The translations under genes and the position numbers were made by a program. A stretch of 64,000 nucleotides of DNA from Kaistella chaponensis (GTDB taxonomy: Bacteria > Bacteroidota > Bacteroidia > Flavobacteriales > Weeksellaceae): assembly GCF_900156725.1 (NCBI RefSeq), contig NZ_FTOI01000010.1, positions 62,001 to 126,000 of the forward strand, in the 5' to 3' direction. The notes below the pieces were generated by a model that ran no database searches, was not told the DNA's origin, and saw only the letters and a program-made list of their open reading frames with translations. This document shows positions 18,710 through 26,390 of this stretch, piece by piece; the stretch's first letter is position 1, and every line of letters begins with the position of its first letter.

Positions 18710-19000
18710 TTATAAACTTATACTTCCTACGTAATTAACCAAGCCGACAACTGCACCCAGAATAGCGGCGAAAATAACGATGTTGGTTACTCCTTTTTTC
18801 CAGTCTCCATTGTCCTTAACAAAATGTCCAAGATTGACAAAAATAACGACGATGAATATACTCACAGCAACATACGGGAAGATACCTTTAATTTCATTTG
18901 CCAGTTGTTGTGCTGGACCTTTCAAGTTGATGCTTTGCGCAGAAGTCAACGAGAAAATTAAAAGTGTGAAACTGGAGAGTTTTAATTTTAGATTCTTCAT
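18710..19000 (-). CDS. traE: TraE / VirB2-like pilin subunit
   Basis: 96 aa. A signal peptide (about 1-21, ending SLTSAQ) precedes two hydrophobic helices (YVAVSIFIVVIFVNLGHFV and VTNIVIFAAILGAVVGLVNYV) separated by a short polar loop, the layout of VirB2/TrbC pilins and of Bacteroidetes TraE (DUF4134). ATGs at 19006 and 19000 are both possible; the second gives a more usual signal peptide. A 75-bp AT-rich gap separates it from the coupling protein gene, a place where a second promoter could lie, though no good -7 box was found. Confidence 0.72.
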   Translation of the reverse strand: MKNLKLKLSSFTLLIFSLTSAQSINLKGPAQQLANEIKGIFPYVAVSIFIVVIFVNLGHFVKDNGDWKKGVTNIVIFAAILGAVVGLVNYVGSISL

Positions 19001-19081
19001 AAGCATAAACTTTTGGGAATTTCAAAAAAATTTTTTCCTAATATACACTACTTTTAACGCTGTGATTTTTAAAATATTATG

Positions 19082-20725
19082 TTAATCTAGAATATTTCTT
19101 GCTTCCCGAAGTATTTTTTCGAAATGAGCATCTAACATTTTTTGAGTGATGACCTTTTGATTTTCAAATTTCTCAGTTACAATTCGAGGGTGAATAATAT
19201 TAACAATTTCATTCTTCCCATCGGAAAGAAAAGCGAACTCACCCACGCTAAGTCTATTAAACTCATTGGCTCTGTGTTTGTGAACTTCTCTTTCTCCGGT
19301 TGTCGTAGAAGTCTCACCCCACGCCAACAAATTGCCATCGCCCCCTTTTTTTGAAACCGACTTGGTTTTGATATTAACCATTTCAAAATAGCTTTCATAA
19401 AATTTCGATGTTTCTGAATCATTTGATTTTCCAAAAAACTGAGTAGAGAGATTGGCAACAATTTCTTTAAAACCATCTCTGCCATACTGAACAACTCCCT
19501 GAACAAAATCCTGCGCACAGTAAACCACTACAACACCAAAACTTCTCATCGTAGCGGGAATCTGTGCCATATTAAGAAGCTTAATTGTTGGTGCTTCGTC
19601 AAGTAAAATAAAACTGGGTTTCCGATCTCGCACCATCATCTGTTTAGAAATGGTGTGAATAATTGTAGCATTTATAGGGCTTAAAAATTCAGCAGATCTA
19701 GGTTCATTAATGACTGAAACCACAAAATTATTTTGGGCAGTATTAATATTGAGATCGAAATCACTACCACTTAAAATCCAGAACGCTTCAGGGAATGCAA
19801 TTTTTCTAAGAGCATTCGCTAGCGTCGAAATTACAGAAGCAGTTTGTTTTGCAGAAGCAAGTCCCAAGATAAAAGTACTTCCTTGAATGGCAACACGCTC
19901 ATTGGACGTAAGAAACTCTTTAAGTTTTGCAAACTTATCCATTGCATCATCACCTAAACCGGATCGCGGATTTTGAACGCTAAAATCAACACCAAGTATA
20001 AAAGCAATAACGTGGGGTAGGGTACATAATTCCTTATGATCGAAAGTAAATTTCAAGATAACTCCTGCTAATAAAGAAGAGGCACTATCTTTAAAAAAAT
20101 CATCTCCTTTTCCAACTCCATTTTTAATTAAATTGTCAATAATGACTTTTACAATTTGATTGACATCTTTTTCCCCTTTGATATAATCAGGTGAAATAGG
20201 ATTTACACGACTGCTCGAGTTAGGATTATGCAAGGCTATTACTTTTAATCTTTCTTTGAAAATCGCCTTTGCTAATTCTGTAAGCTCTCCATTTTTGAAA
20301 TCATAAATAATCCCTGCAAAGTCGGCTTTGCCAAAATGAATCATCAAATTATAAATAATAGAAATCGTTTTACCAGAACCTGCGGCACCAAAAACTGCAA
20401 TTCCACGCTGAATGCCCCGAATAATTCTTTTGCCCTGGGAAGTATTGAATTCAACATCCCAAAGTGGATCTGCTTTTTTTTCGAAAGTCCATAAATAAAT
20501 AAGACCACTAATGATAAGACTGGGAACGATAAGGTAAAGCAGAATGAAGATAAAATTCCCTAATTTAAAACTGCCAAAAACGACTAACCCTACCAAAAAA
20601 AGGAGAAGGATACATTTAAATTTTTTGCTTTTTGATTTAAATGCAATCGTAAAAAGGAAACTTACTACCGCAATTCCTACAATAATAATTAACCAATTTC
20701 TTAAAGTAAGATCTAGAATTTTCAT
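19082..20725 (-). CDS. VirD4/TraD-type coupling ATPase
   Basis: 547 aa with two to three N-terminal membrane helices (about 1-75), Walker A GAAGSGKT (about 112-119) and Walker B PSFILLDEAPT. The C-terminal half shows the coupling-protein phrases RSFGVVVVYCAQDFVQ and STQFFGKSNDSETSKFYES. It recruits the relaxase-DNA complex to the secretion channel and pumps DNA. The ATG at 20725 starts one base after the relaxase stop and has AAAGGA about 7 bp upstream, so it is preferred over the earlier start at 20749 that would overlap the relaxase. Confidence 0.88.
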   Translation of the reverse strand: MKILDLTLRNWLIIIVGIAVVSFLFTIAFKSKSKKFKCILLLFLVGLVVFGSFKLGNFIFILLYLIVPSLIISGLIYLWTFEKKADPLWDVEFNTSQGKRIIRGIQRGIAVFGAAGSGKTISIIYNLMIHFGKADFAGIIYDFKNGELTELAKAIFKERLKVIALHNPNSSSRVNPISPDYIKGEKDVNQIVKVIIDNLIKNGVGKGDDFFKDSASSLLAGVILKFTFDHKELCTLPHVIAFILGVDFSVQNPRSGLGDDAMDKFAKLKEFLTSNERVAIQGSTFILGLASAKQTASVISTLANALRKIAFPEAFWILSGSDFDLNINTAQNNFVVSVINEPRSAEFLSPINATIIHTISKQMMVRDRKPSFILLDEAPTIKLLNMAQIPATMRSFGVVVVYCAQDFVQGVVQYGRDGFKEIVANLSTQFFGKSNDSETSKFYESYFEMVNIKTKSVSKKGGDGNLLAWGETSTTTGEREVHKHRANEFNRLSVGEFAFLSDGKNEIVNIIHPRIVTEKFENQKVITQKMLDAHFEKILREARNILD

Positions 20726-20726
20726 A

Positions 20727-22127
20727 TTAATATCCTTTTGAAACATCACTAATTTTAGTTATTACTGACTTTATAGTTTTAACTGCAATTTCTAATGGAG
20801 TTTTAGGAATACTTAAAGGCACTCGGAAACCAAGTTCTTTGCTGATGGTACTATTAAGATTTAATTTTTGTAGTTCATACAGACCTGAATTTCTATACAA
20901 TTCATTTTTTATCGGTTTCGTAATCGCTGAACTAAATCCTTTTCCTAAATTTTCTATGCGTACTTTTTTCCCTGTTCGAATCTTTTTCTGCTCATTAAAT
21001 TTCTGATAACTTTGAGTGCGATCGTATCTAAACTTTTGATCAAAATTCAGTTCTACCTTCTTGAAAAATTGATCCCTATTAAATCCAACCTGTGCACTCT
21101 TTCCTGCTACTTTTGAATTTCGATGATTTGCTAAAGGGGATATAGACCCTTTATATCTTGCATTAGGACAGTTGTCATATCTAGAAACGATGACGTGAAT
21201 ATGATACTGCTGACCACCTTTTTTTAATCCTTCTCTCACAATTTCACCAGTGGTTCTATCCTTATGCAACTTAGATTTTAATTCGTCTACTTTACCACTA
21301 TTATTACCTTTTTCAGATTCTAACAATTTTATTTCCCTATTAATTTTCCTATTATCACTAACCCATTTATCATTTGCTTTATAAGTTCTCTGCTCTTCAA
21401 CTTTAGCGACCCATACCAAATCCTTATCCGTCATTTTTCTCACTGATAAATCTTTGCCTAATTCCGCCGCTTTCTGTTCGCGAATCATCTGAAATTTTTG
21501 AGCGTATTCAGGATCTTTGCGATTAATTCCTAATCGTTCAAGTTCATTTTTTGTTTCGCTATTAATTTGAACTTCTTCCCTACGATTGGGGAGCTGATCA
21601 GGATTAGAATAAACATCACGATTGAAATTATCTGCATATTCTTTCATTACCTCTTTTGCGTACTCACGTAAACATTGATGCATTAAATCATTCTTTATCA
21701 GTTCTAATTGCTGCTCTCCTTTTACAGTTTGATTCAAAATATCAATTTCCTTTTGGTTGAATCCATTGGACTTTAATTCCAAATCAATAATCTGATTTAA
21801 ATGTTCAAGTTCTTCTTTACTTGGAGAAATATTTAAAATAAAAAATTTGCTTTCGCTTTCTTTTGCTCTTGAGGAAAAATTTTTGTCAATTAAATCTGTG
21901 GCAGTATTTTGATCTAAATATTTCTCATCATCAATTTCATCCGTCGTAAAAAATAAGTTTTGCTTCTCAATTTGTTTGTCGAATTCTGACAGTTTATGGC
22001 TCTGAAATTCATCCATGAAATTTTCAAATTCTTTCTCTCTAGATGAATTTTCTTTTTCCAAATATTCTGTCACCGCTTTACAACTTTGTGAAATCTCTGG
22101 GTTGTGTTTTGTAAAAGAAATATGCAT
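20727..22127 (-). CDS. mobB: MobB-type relaxase (BtgB/DUF5712 family)
   Basis: 466 aa. A conserved N-terminus (MHISFTKHNPEISQSCKAV) is followed by a long charged helical part and a catalytic-looking HIH block in GQQYHIHVIVSRYDNC (about 300-315). This is the histidine pair with which relaxases of this group hold the metal ion. Downstream RYKGSISPLANHRNSKVAGK completes the family look. It should nick oriT and stay bound to the transferred strand. Its ATG overlaps the stop of the accessory gene by one base (TAATG). The tyrosine used for nicking cannot be picked with certainty. Good confidence in relaxase, moderate in family number. Confidence 0.8.
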   Translation of the reverse strand: MHISFTKHNPEISQSCKAVTEYLEKENSSREKEFENFMDEFQSHKLSEFDKQIEKQNLFFTTDEIDDEKYLDQNTATDLIDKNFSSRAKESESKFFILNISPSKEELEHLNQIIDLELKSNGFNQKEIDILNQTVKGEQQLELIKNDLMHQCLREYAKEVMKEYADNFNRDVYSNPDQLPNRREEVQINSETKNELERLGINRKDPEYAQKFQMIREQKAAELGKDLSVRKMTDKDLVWVAKVEEQRTYKANDKWVSDNRKINREIKLLESEKGNNSGKVDELKSKLHKDRTTGEIVREGLKKGGQQYHIHVIVSRYDNCPNARYKGSISPLANHRNSKVAGKSAQVGFNRDQFFKKVELNFDQKFRYDRTQSYQKFNEQKKIRTGKKVRIENLGKGFSSAITKPIKNELYRNSGLYELQKLNLNSTISKELGFRVPLSIPKTPLEIAVKTIKSVITKISDVSKGY

Positions 22128-22690
22128 TATTTAAAAATTTCGTCAAACTCCTGAATACTCAAAACGGCTTTATAATTTTTGGAAAACGCACCACTTTCGA
22201 ATTTAAATTTGCTTTTTAAATTATTAATCTGTGAAATTAAATTTTGATTAATCTCTTCAATTTCGCGATGACTTTCCCAAACCTCTTTTACTTCTTTTTC
22301 TAATTTTAAATTTTGTTCATCGAATGATTTTTCTTCAGTATTTTTAGCCTCGCTGACTCCTTCAGAACTCAATGTTTTTTCCTTCAAATTGACCGCTAAA
22401 AATTCTTTCAAAAGATGATGCGTATCTAGAATTTTAGTGAAATAATATTTATCTAAATGACCAAGTCTTTTATGAATAGCCTCCGTTCTTTTTTCATTAG
22501 AAGATAATCCATCCTCCAGTGTTTTTTTAATTTCTGCCAGATAGTTTAGTTCCGAATTCCCTTTAAGATTGAAGTCAATTAGAAAGTCAATAACCTTTTC
22601 ATAGCTATTCAAATTCAAGCTATTTTTTAAAATTCGTAATTTTTCCAAATTATCTTTAGAAATTCTAATTTTTGAAATTGTACCACTCAT
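22127..22690 (-). CDS. mobA: MobA-type relaxosome accessory protein (BfmA/BtgA family)
   Basis: About 187 aa from the ATG at 22690; an earlier GTG at 22699 is also in frame. The N-terminal part (ISKIRISKDNLEKLRILKN) looks like a ribbon-helix-helix or similar small DNA-binding domain, followed by DHHLLKEF-like helices (TKILDTHHLLKEFLAV) and a coiled-coil C-terminus (about 120-165), as in BfmA/BtgA mobilization proteins. It would bind oriT and help the relaxase. Two TTTGTACC-type repeats flank its start region and might be its own binding sites. Confidence 0.75.
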   Translation of the reverse strand: MSGTISKIRISKDNLEKLRILKNSLNLNSYEKVIDFLIDFNLKGNSELNYLAEIKKTLEDGLSSNEKRTEAIHKRLGHLDKYYFTKILDTHHLLKEFLAVNLKEKTLSSEGVSEAKNTEEKSFDEQNLKLEKEVKEVWESHREIEEINQNLISQINNLKSKFKFESGAFSKNYKAVLSIQEFDEIFK

Positions 22691-22803
22691 TTGTACCACA
22701 TTTTACTAGATTAAATACTTGTTAAACAAAAAGTTAAAGCTATTTGTACCCCATATCTGTGGCACATTTATAAATTAAAATAAACATAACACTTTGTGTT
22801 TCC

Positions 22804-22829
22804 AAACGTTGTCCATTTTGGACACGTTT
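22804..22829. repeat. hairpin AAACGTTGTCC / GGACACGTTT, possible oriT element
   Basis: The arms pair with a single bulged base around an ATTTT loop. The right arm GGACACGTTT is repeated exactly at 24188-24197 upstream of ardC. Position 115 bp upstream of mobA makes it a candidate relaxase-recognition hairpin. No nick consensus is known to me for this family. Confidence 0.35.
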
Positions 22830-22894
22830 CCTCTTGCTTTCCTTTCTTTACCTCTGATTTTTACCAATCAGTTTTAGGAAAAAACCCTACTTCC

Positions 22895-22912
22895 ATAGTC
22901 GGAAAAAACATT
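22895..22912 (+). repeat. 18-bp direct repeat, copy 2 (partner at 8848)
   Basis: Identical to 8848-8865 in the same orientation. The following bases (AGAAATC...TATTGAACAAAATATCTCCCGTA) resemble those after copy 1 in a looser way, so the shared unit may once have been about 70-90 bp long. Confidence 0.5.
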
Positions 22913-23126
22913 TCAAAAAATGCGGGTGGGTGAGATGAGCCAGAAATCGGCTTCCTATATTGAACAAAATATCTCCCGTATTATTGTATAAATTTAAAAA
23001 CCTACAACAATACATTTCGATTTTATCTACTTCTAATTGCGATCTACTATTTAAAAAAACAGGTTGCTTATAATGAAAAATTGGCATCCAATTTTTCCGA
23101 ATATTTTTTAAATTCCCGATCTGTAA

Positions 23127-23157
23127 ACAAAAAAAACCTCCCATAAAATGAGAGGCT
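23127..23157 (-). terminator. rho-independent terminator of ardC
   Basis: On the minus strand CCTCTCA / TGGGAGG forms a 7-bp stem with one wobble pair and a TTTTA loop, followed by a run of eight Ts. It begins just after the ardC stop, which shows that ardC is a separate transcript from the mob operon. Confidence 0.75.
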
Positions 23158-23163
23158 AATTTC

Positions 23164-24132
23164 TTAAAATTGTTCTAAATATTTCTTCGCTTTTTTTGAT
23201 TGGATGAAAGCATTTTTAATATCTTCAATTCGATTTTCTTTGTGGGTATCGGACCACCCTTTAAGATACCTGATGGAATTTAAAAGTTCATCAGTAATTC
23301 CAAATTGAAGTGCTAAAAGCATTGAACCCATTTCGGCAATTAGTTCTTCAAATGAATACTTAATTTTGTCATTAAATCCTTCACGAAGATTTCTGTCTAA
23401 TCTTTTTTCGTGTCCTGTCCAATGAATAATTTCATGAAATAAAGTAGTGTAAAATTTCACTTCTGAAACGAAATGCTTTTTTAAAGGCATCTTGATATGA
23501 TCAAAAATTGGAGAGTAACTACCATGTGAAATCTGTTCAAATTTAATTTTCAAAGATGCATTTTCAACTAACTTTTGCACGAAATTTTCACAATTTATTT
23601 GATCAACAAATTCTAACTCTTGGGCTTCATGGAGATCAATATTCAAATTTAATTCCTCTAAATTTTCAATCTGATTTGAATTAAAAACAACATAATTTTT
23701 AATCACCGGATATTTATTTATTTGCTGCAGTTCTGCGGAACTCATATTTTTAACCTGTTCCAAAGTATATGTTTTTAAAGTTTCCCGATGCTTATATACA
23801 AAACTGAAAAATTCAATAACAACTCCTTTAGATCCTTTTTTAAGTTTTCCGCCTGCTTTTGAAATTGAGTTGAATGTTGCGTATAAACTAGAGGTAAAAC
23901 CATTTGTAAGGGTATCAATATATAAGGTCAATAAATTGAATCCTTTATAGGTATTCTGACTAAATAGATTTTTTGGTGCTTGAAATTTATATGTGGTGTA
24001 AAGTTCCCAATCCTGGGCTTTTACTTTATCTAAATTCTCAATAATTCTAGAGATAAATTTATCTTCACCTTTTTTAGAAATCTGATTTTTTTTACTTTTT
24101 GAACTGTGGGTTTTGGGGGCTGTTGCATTCAT
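23164..24132 (-). CDS. ardC: ArdC-like antirestriction protein (ssDNA-binding plus zincin domain)
   Basis: 322 aa. The N-terminal half (NLFSQNTYKGFNLLTLYI ... AGGKLKKGSKGVVIEFF) is the ArdC single-strand-DNA-binding domain. The C-terminal half is a metallopeptidase-like domain with the zinc motif HEIIHWTGH (about 230-238) and a downstream glutamate in SFEELIAEMGS. Proteins of this kind travel on conjugative elements and protect incoming DNA from host restriction. It has its own terminator, and its upstream region carries two 12-bp TTATTTAGTTAT repeats. The context next to mobA supports the transfer role. Confidence 0.85.
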   Translation of the reverse strand: MNATAPKTHSSKSKKNQISKKGEDKFISRIIENLDKVKAQDWELYTTYKFQAPKNLFSQNTYKGFNLLTLYIDTLTNGFTSSLYATFNSISKAGGKLKKGSKGVVIEFFSFVYKHRETLKTYTLEQVKNMSSAELQQINKYPVIKNYVVFNSNQIENLEELNLNIDLHEAQELEFVDQINCENFVQKLVENASLKIKFEQISHGSYSPIFDHIKMPLKKHFVSEVKFYTTLFHEIIHWTGHEKRLDRNLREGFNDKIKYSFEELIAEMGSMLLALQFGITDELLNSIRYLKGWSDTHKENRIEDIKNAFIQSKKAKKYLEQF

Positions 24133-24145
24133 AATATTTAATTAT

Positions 24146-24173
24146 TTATTTAGTTATAAACTTATTTAGTTAT
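24146..24173. promoter_or_regulatory. two direct TTATTTAGTTAT repeats upstream of ardC
   Basis: Two exact 12-bp copies (24146-24157 and 24162-24173) lie 16 bp apart, 14-41 bp upstream of the ardC ATG, where a regulator of early transfer genes could bind. Low sequence complexity means chance cannot be excluded. Confidence 0.4.
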
Positions 24174-24205
24174 TTATTTGGTAATGAGGACACGTTTTTT
24201 TTAAA

Positions 24206-24431
24206 CTGAAAGATTTTATAGCGGACTGGAAAGAACTATTATCTAAAGGGTTTTAGGGGTTTTGAAAATGTCAAAGAACTCACTGCTTTTATCTTTATTC
24301 GTATAATTGAGGTGTCTTTTTCTTTGCTAAATGACTTTAAAAATGGAATGATTTCTAAAACTGAAACAACGTGGAAGCAGGAAATGAATTTGCCCGAAGG
24401 GTTTAGGTGGGTTCGTCAATATTTAAATTAA
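24206..24431 (+). pseudogene. fragment of an unrecognised gene with one frameshift
   Basis: One frame reads LKDFIADWKELLSKGF and then stops. The neighbouring frame continues from about 24264 as ENVKELTAFIFIRIIEV and further to LPEGFRWVRQYLN before a stop at 24429-24431. Both parts have protein-like composition and would join through one indel near 24250. I do not recognise the family. It may be a genuine 70-75-codon C-terminal remnant. Confidence 0.3.
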
Positions 24432-24638
24432 TCGAAGAGTAAATATTGATGGATTCCCAAATTCATTTTTTTAGGAAGACTTCCATTTTTAATTTTGCAT
24501 ACAGAAAAACACCAGAAATGGGATGAAAGAAAAGTAGATGAGTTCTACGTTTTTTGGAATGCTCTAAAACGCTATAAATAACTTTCCAGTACGTAGAAAA
24601 TTTTTCAAACAAAACAGAAATTCAAAATGGAAGAGCTC

Positions 24639-25010
24639 GGGCAAAGTAGAGGCAAGAAAAATTGCGATTTAATTTTTTCCGAACCTATATTATTTTTAGC
24701 TAAAAAAGAATTGATCGATAGCAAAGCGACAGGGAAATGTTTTTGAAACGTAAAGAAAATAGTATAGGTAGTGAAAAATAAAAGCAATAGGTCTAAATAA
24801 ATGGCGGGAACCAGAATTTTTTAGATCTATTTGCTTTTTAAAATCTGCAATTTTTTGAGCGTGGGCAAAGCGATGGCACTTTTTCCGAAAGTATTTAATT
24901 TTTAGCTGAAAAAGAATTGAGCGATAGCAAAGCGGTAGGGAAATGTTTTTGAAGCGTGAAGAAAATACAATAATGAGTGAAAAACAAAATTAAAAGTCTG
25001 AATAAATGGA
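24639..25010. repeat. imperfect tandem duplication of about 150-170 bp
   Basis: Copy 1 (about 24639-24810) and copy 2 (about 24863-25010) share GGGCAAAG, TTTTTCCGAA, AAAAAGAATTGA, CGATAGCAAAGCG, AGGGAAATGTTTTTGAA and AAGAAAATA in the same order with small gaps. Neither copy has a long open frame, so this is likely a dispersed non-coding repeat of the host or of conjugative elements. Confidence 0.55.
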
Positions 25011-25162
25011 ATGTTCCCGACAGGGTTCAATGAAATGTTTCAGATTTTTAATTTTTGTTAATTCTGTCTCTATAAAGATAAATTTAAAATGGATTGAATT
25101 AAAATATAAATCGCACTTTATCAGATAATTTGTAGCTTTATGTTATAAAAACATTATTAAAA

Positions 25163-25783
25163 ATGGATTTACAAGTTGAAGGAGGCCATCACGATTCCAG
25201 TCAAACTAAAACCTTTGCCACTAAAGAAGAATGCACTCAATTTTTCAAAAATGTAAAGGAAACTTTTTTTAATGTTTCTAGATGGGGGCATTTATTTAAT
25301 AATGCCACCAAATTCTCCCTTGTCGATAAAAATGGTGACGTTATCTTGTTGCCTCCAGCTCCTGGCAATCTTATTAAGATTAAAATTCCTGGACCTTCCA
25401 ACCAAACTGGAAAAGGATATGACTGGGTTCAAATTGTAGAAATTAAATTGGTAGACGAGAATAATGTTGAGAGTTATCTTATCACAGTAAGTCCTACGCA
25501 CCTACCAGGAATTCAAACTACAGCGCATTTCTTTCAAAACAAAGCAAAAAACTACTTTAGTATTAAAAAGTACAATTTAGAAATTGTTGCGGAAGTCCAC
25601 GGACGAAATGAAATTGTTAATTACAGAAATTTACCAGTTATAGATAAAATCAGAAACTTTTTTGTAGCAAAGGGTGGAGTTTTTGGATTGAGTAAAATTC
25701 ACTGGGAGCTTTGGGTTCAAAACATTCTTGACGAGAAGTATCTTTATAAATGTCTTAAAAATGAAAATAAAACAAATCAATAA
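25163..25783 (+). CDS. uncharacterised protein at the head of a stress-gene group
   Basis: 206 aa, soluble, no signal peptide or membrane helix. I do not recognise the family. Visible features are an opening VEGGHHDSSQTKTFATKEEC with two histidines, a Pro-rich segment (ILLPPAPGNLIKIKIPGPSN), a beta-rich middle (GYDWVQIVEIKLVDENNV) and a basic C-terminus. The pattern of amphipathic strands could be a small lipocalin- or START-like barrel, but that is a guess. It lies 11 bp before the DUF892 gene, so it is probably co-transcribed with it and the catalase and may take part in the same desiccation or oxidative-stress response. Confidence 0.6.
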   Translation: MDLQVEGGHHDSSQTKTFATKEECTQFFKNVKETFFNVSRWGHLFNNATKFSLVDKNGDVILLPPAPGNLIKIKIPGPSNQTGKGYDWVQIVEIKLVDENNVESYLITVSPTHLPGIQTTAHFFQNKAKNYFSIKKYNLEIVAEVHGRNEIVNYRNLPVIDKIRNFFVAKGGVFGLSKIHWELWVQNILDEKYLYKCLKNENKTNQ

Positions 25784-25794
25784 AATTCAATATT

Positions 25795-26364
25795 ATGGGA
25801 ACTGACAAAAAAAAGACTACTAACCAAAATGAGAGTAGCGACAAAGCAAAAAGTTTACGAGAGCTTTTCATCGATGGGCTGAAAGATATTTATTGGGCAG
25901 AAAACGCCTTAGTCAAAGCACTGCCAAAAATGTTTGAAAATGTTACGGATCAAAAGTTGAAGACAGCCATTAAAAATCATTTGGATCAAACAAAGGTTCA
26001 AGTAACAAGACTGGATGCTGCCTTTAAATCTATGGGAGAAAAAGCTGAAGGAAAAAAATGCCTAGCCATGGAAGGACTACTCAAAGAAGGAGACGAAATT
26101 GTTCAAGAAACTGAAGCGGGTCCAGTGAGAGATGCGGGTATCATTGCAGCATCTCAAAAAATAGAACATTACGAAATTGCCACTTATGGAACCTTAGCAG
26201 CTTTTGCTAAAACTCTAAATGAAAGAACTGCACTTGATCTACTATTGAGAACACTAGGAGAAGAAAAGAAATCTGATTGCTTACTAAGTACGATAGCAGA
26301 TACTAATTTAAATTCTCAAGCAAACTCGGAAGATTTCCAGTCTAAAGATTTAAATGCCGTTTAA
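25795..26364 (+). CDS. YciE/YciF-type ferritin-like protein (DUF892)
   Basis: 189 aa forming the four-helix DUF892 fold: LRELFIDGLKDIYWAENALVKALPKM opens the domain, then KNHLDQTKVQVTRLDAAF, EGLLKEGDEIVQE and KIEHYEIATYGTLAAFAKTL. The acidic and His residues in the AEN, E-H-Y-E and D-Q-T positions are those expected to bind a di-metal centre. Members are induced by general stress in many bacteria; the reaction is not settled. It lies between the unknown gene and the catalase with 26 bp to the latter. Confidence 0.85.
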   Translation: MGTDKKKTTNQNESSDKAKSLRELFIDGLKDIYWAENALVKALPKMFENVTDQKLKTAIKNHLDQTKVQVTRLDAAFKSMGEKAEGKKCLAMEGLLKEGDEIVQETEAGPVRDAGIIAASQKIEHYEIATYGTLAAFAKTLNERTALDLLLRTLGEEKKSDCLLSTIADTNLNSQANSEDFQSKDLNAV

Positions 26365-26390
26365 TTTAAGTAATTCAAAAAATTAACAAC

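Larger units (their letters stand above)
22700..23126. other. intergenic region upstream of mobA, candidate oriT
   Basis: About 430 bp without a convincing gene. It holds TTTGTACC repeats close to mobA, a hairpin at 22804-22829, one copy of the 18-bp repeat (22895-22912) and an 85-codon minus-strand frame (22887-23144) with no family look that also runs into the ardC terminator. In elements with BfmA/BtgA-type mobilization proteins oriT is generally close upstream of mobA, so the nick site probably lies here. Confidence 0.45.
24133..25162. other. 1-kb decayed region between ardC and the stress-gene group
   Basis: No intact gene is seen. It holds the ardC upstream repeats, a second copy of GGACACGTTT (24188-24197), a frameshifted fragment (24264-24431) and two diverged copies of an approximately 150-170 bp sequence (about 24639-24810 and 24863-25010). 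The region looks like mobile-element debris and marks the right side of the recognisable transfer module. Confidence 0.5.

Noticed and set aside
22887-23144. 85-codon minus-strand frame between ardC and mobA
   Set aside because: It overlaps the ardC terminator, has no recognisable domain or promoter box, and part of it (RFL...CFFRL) is shared with non-coding sequence around 8848, so it is a repeat read in frame, not a gene.
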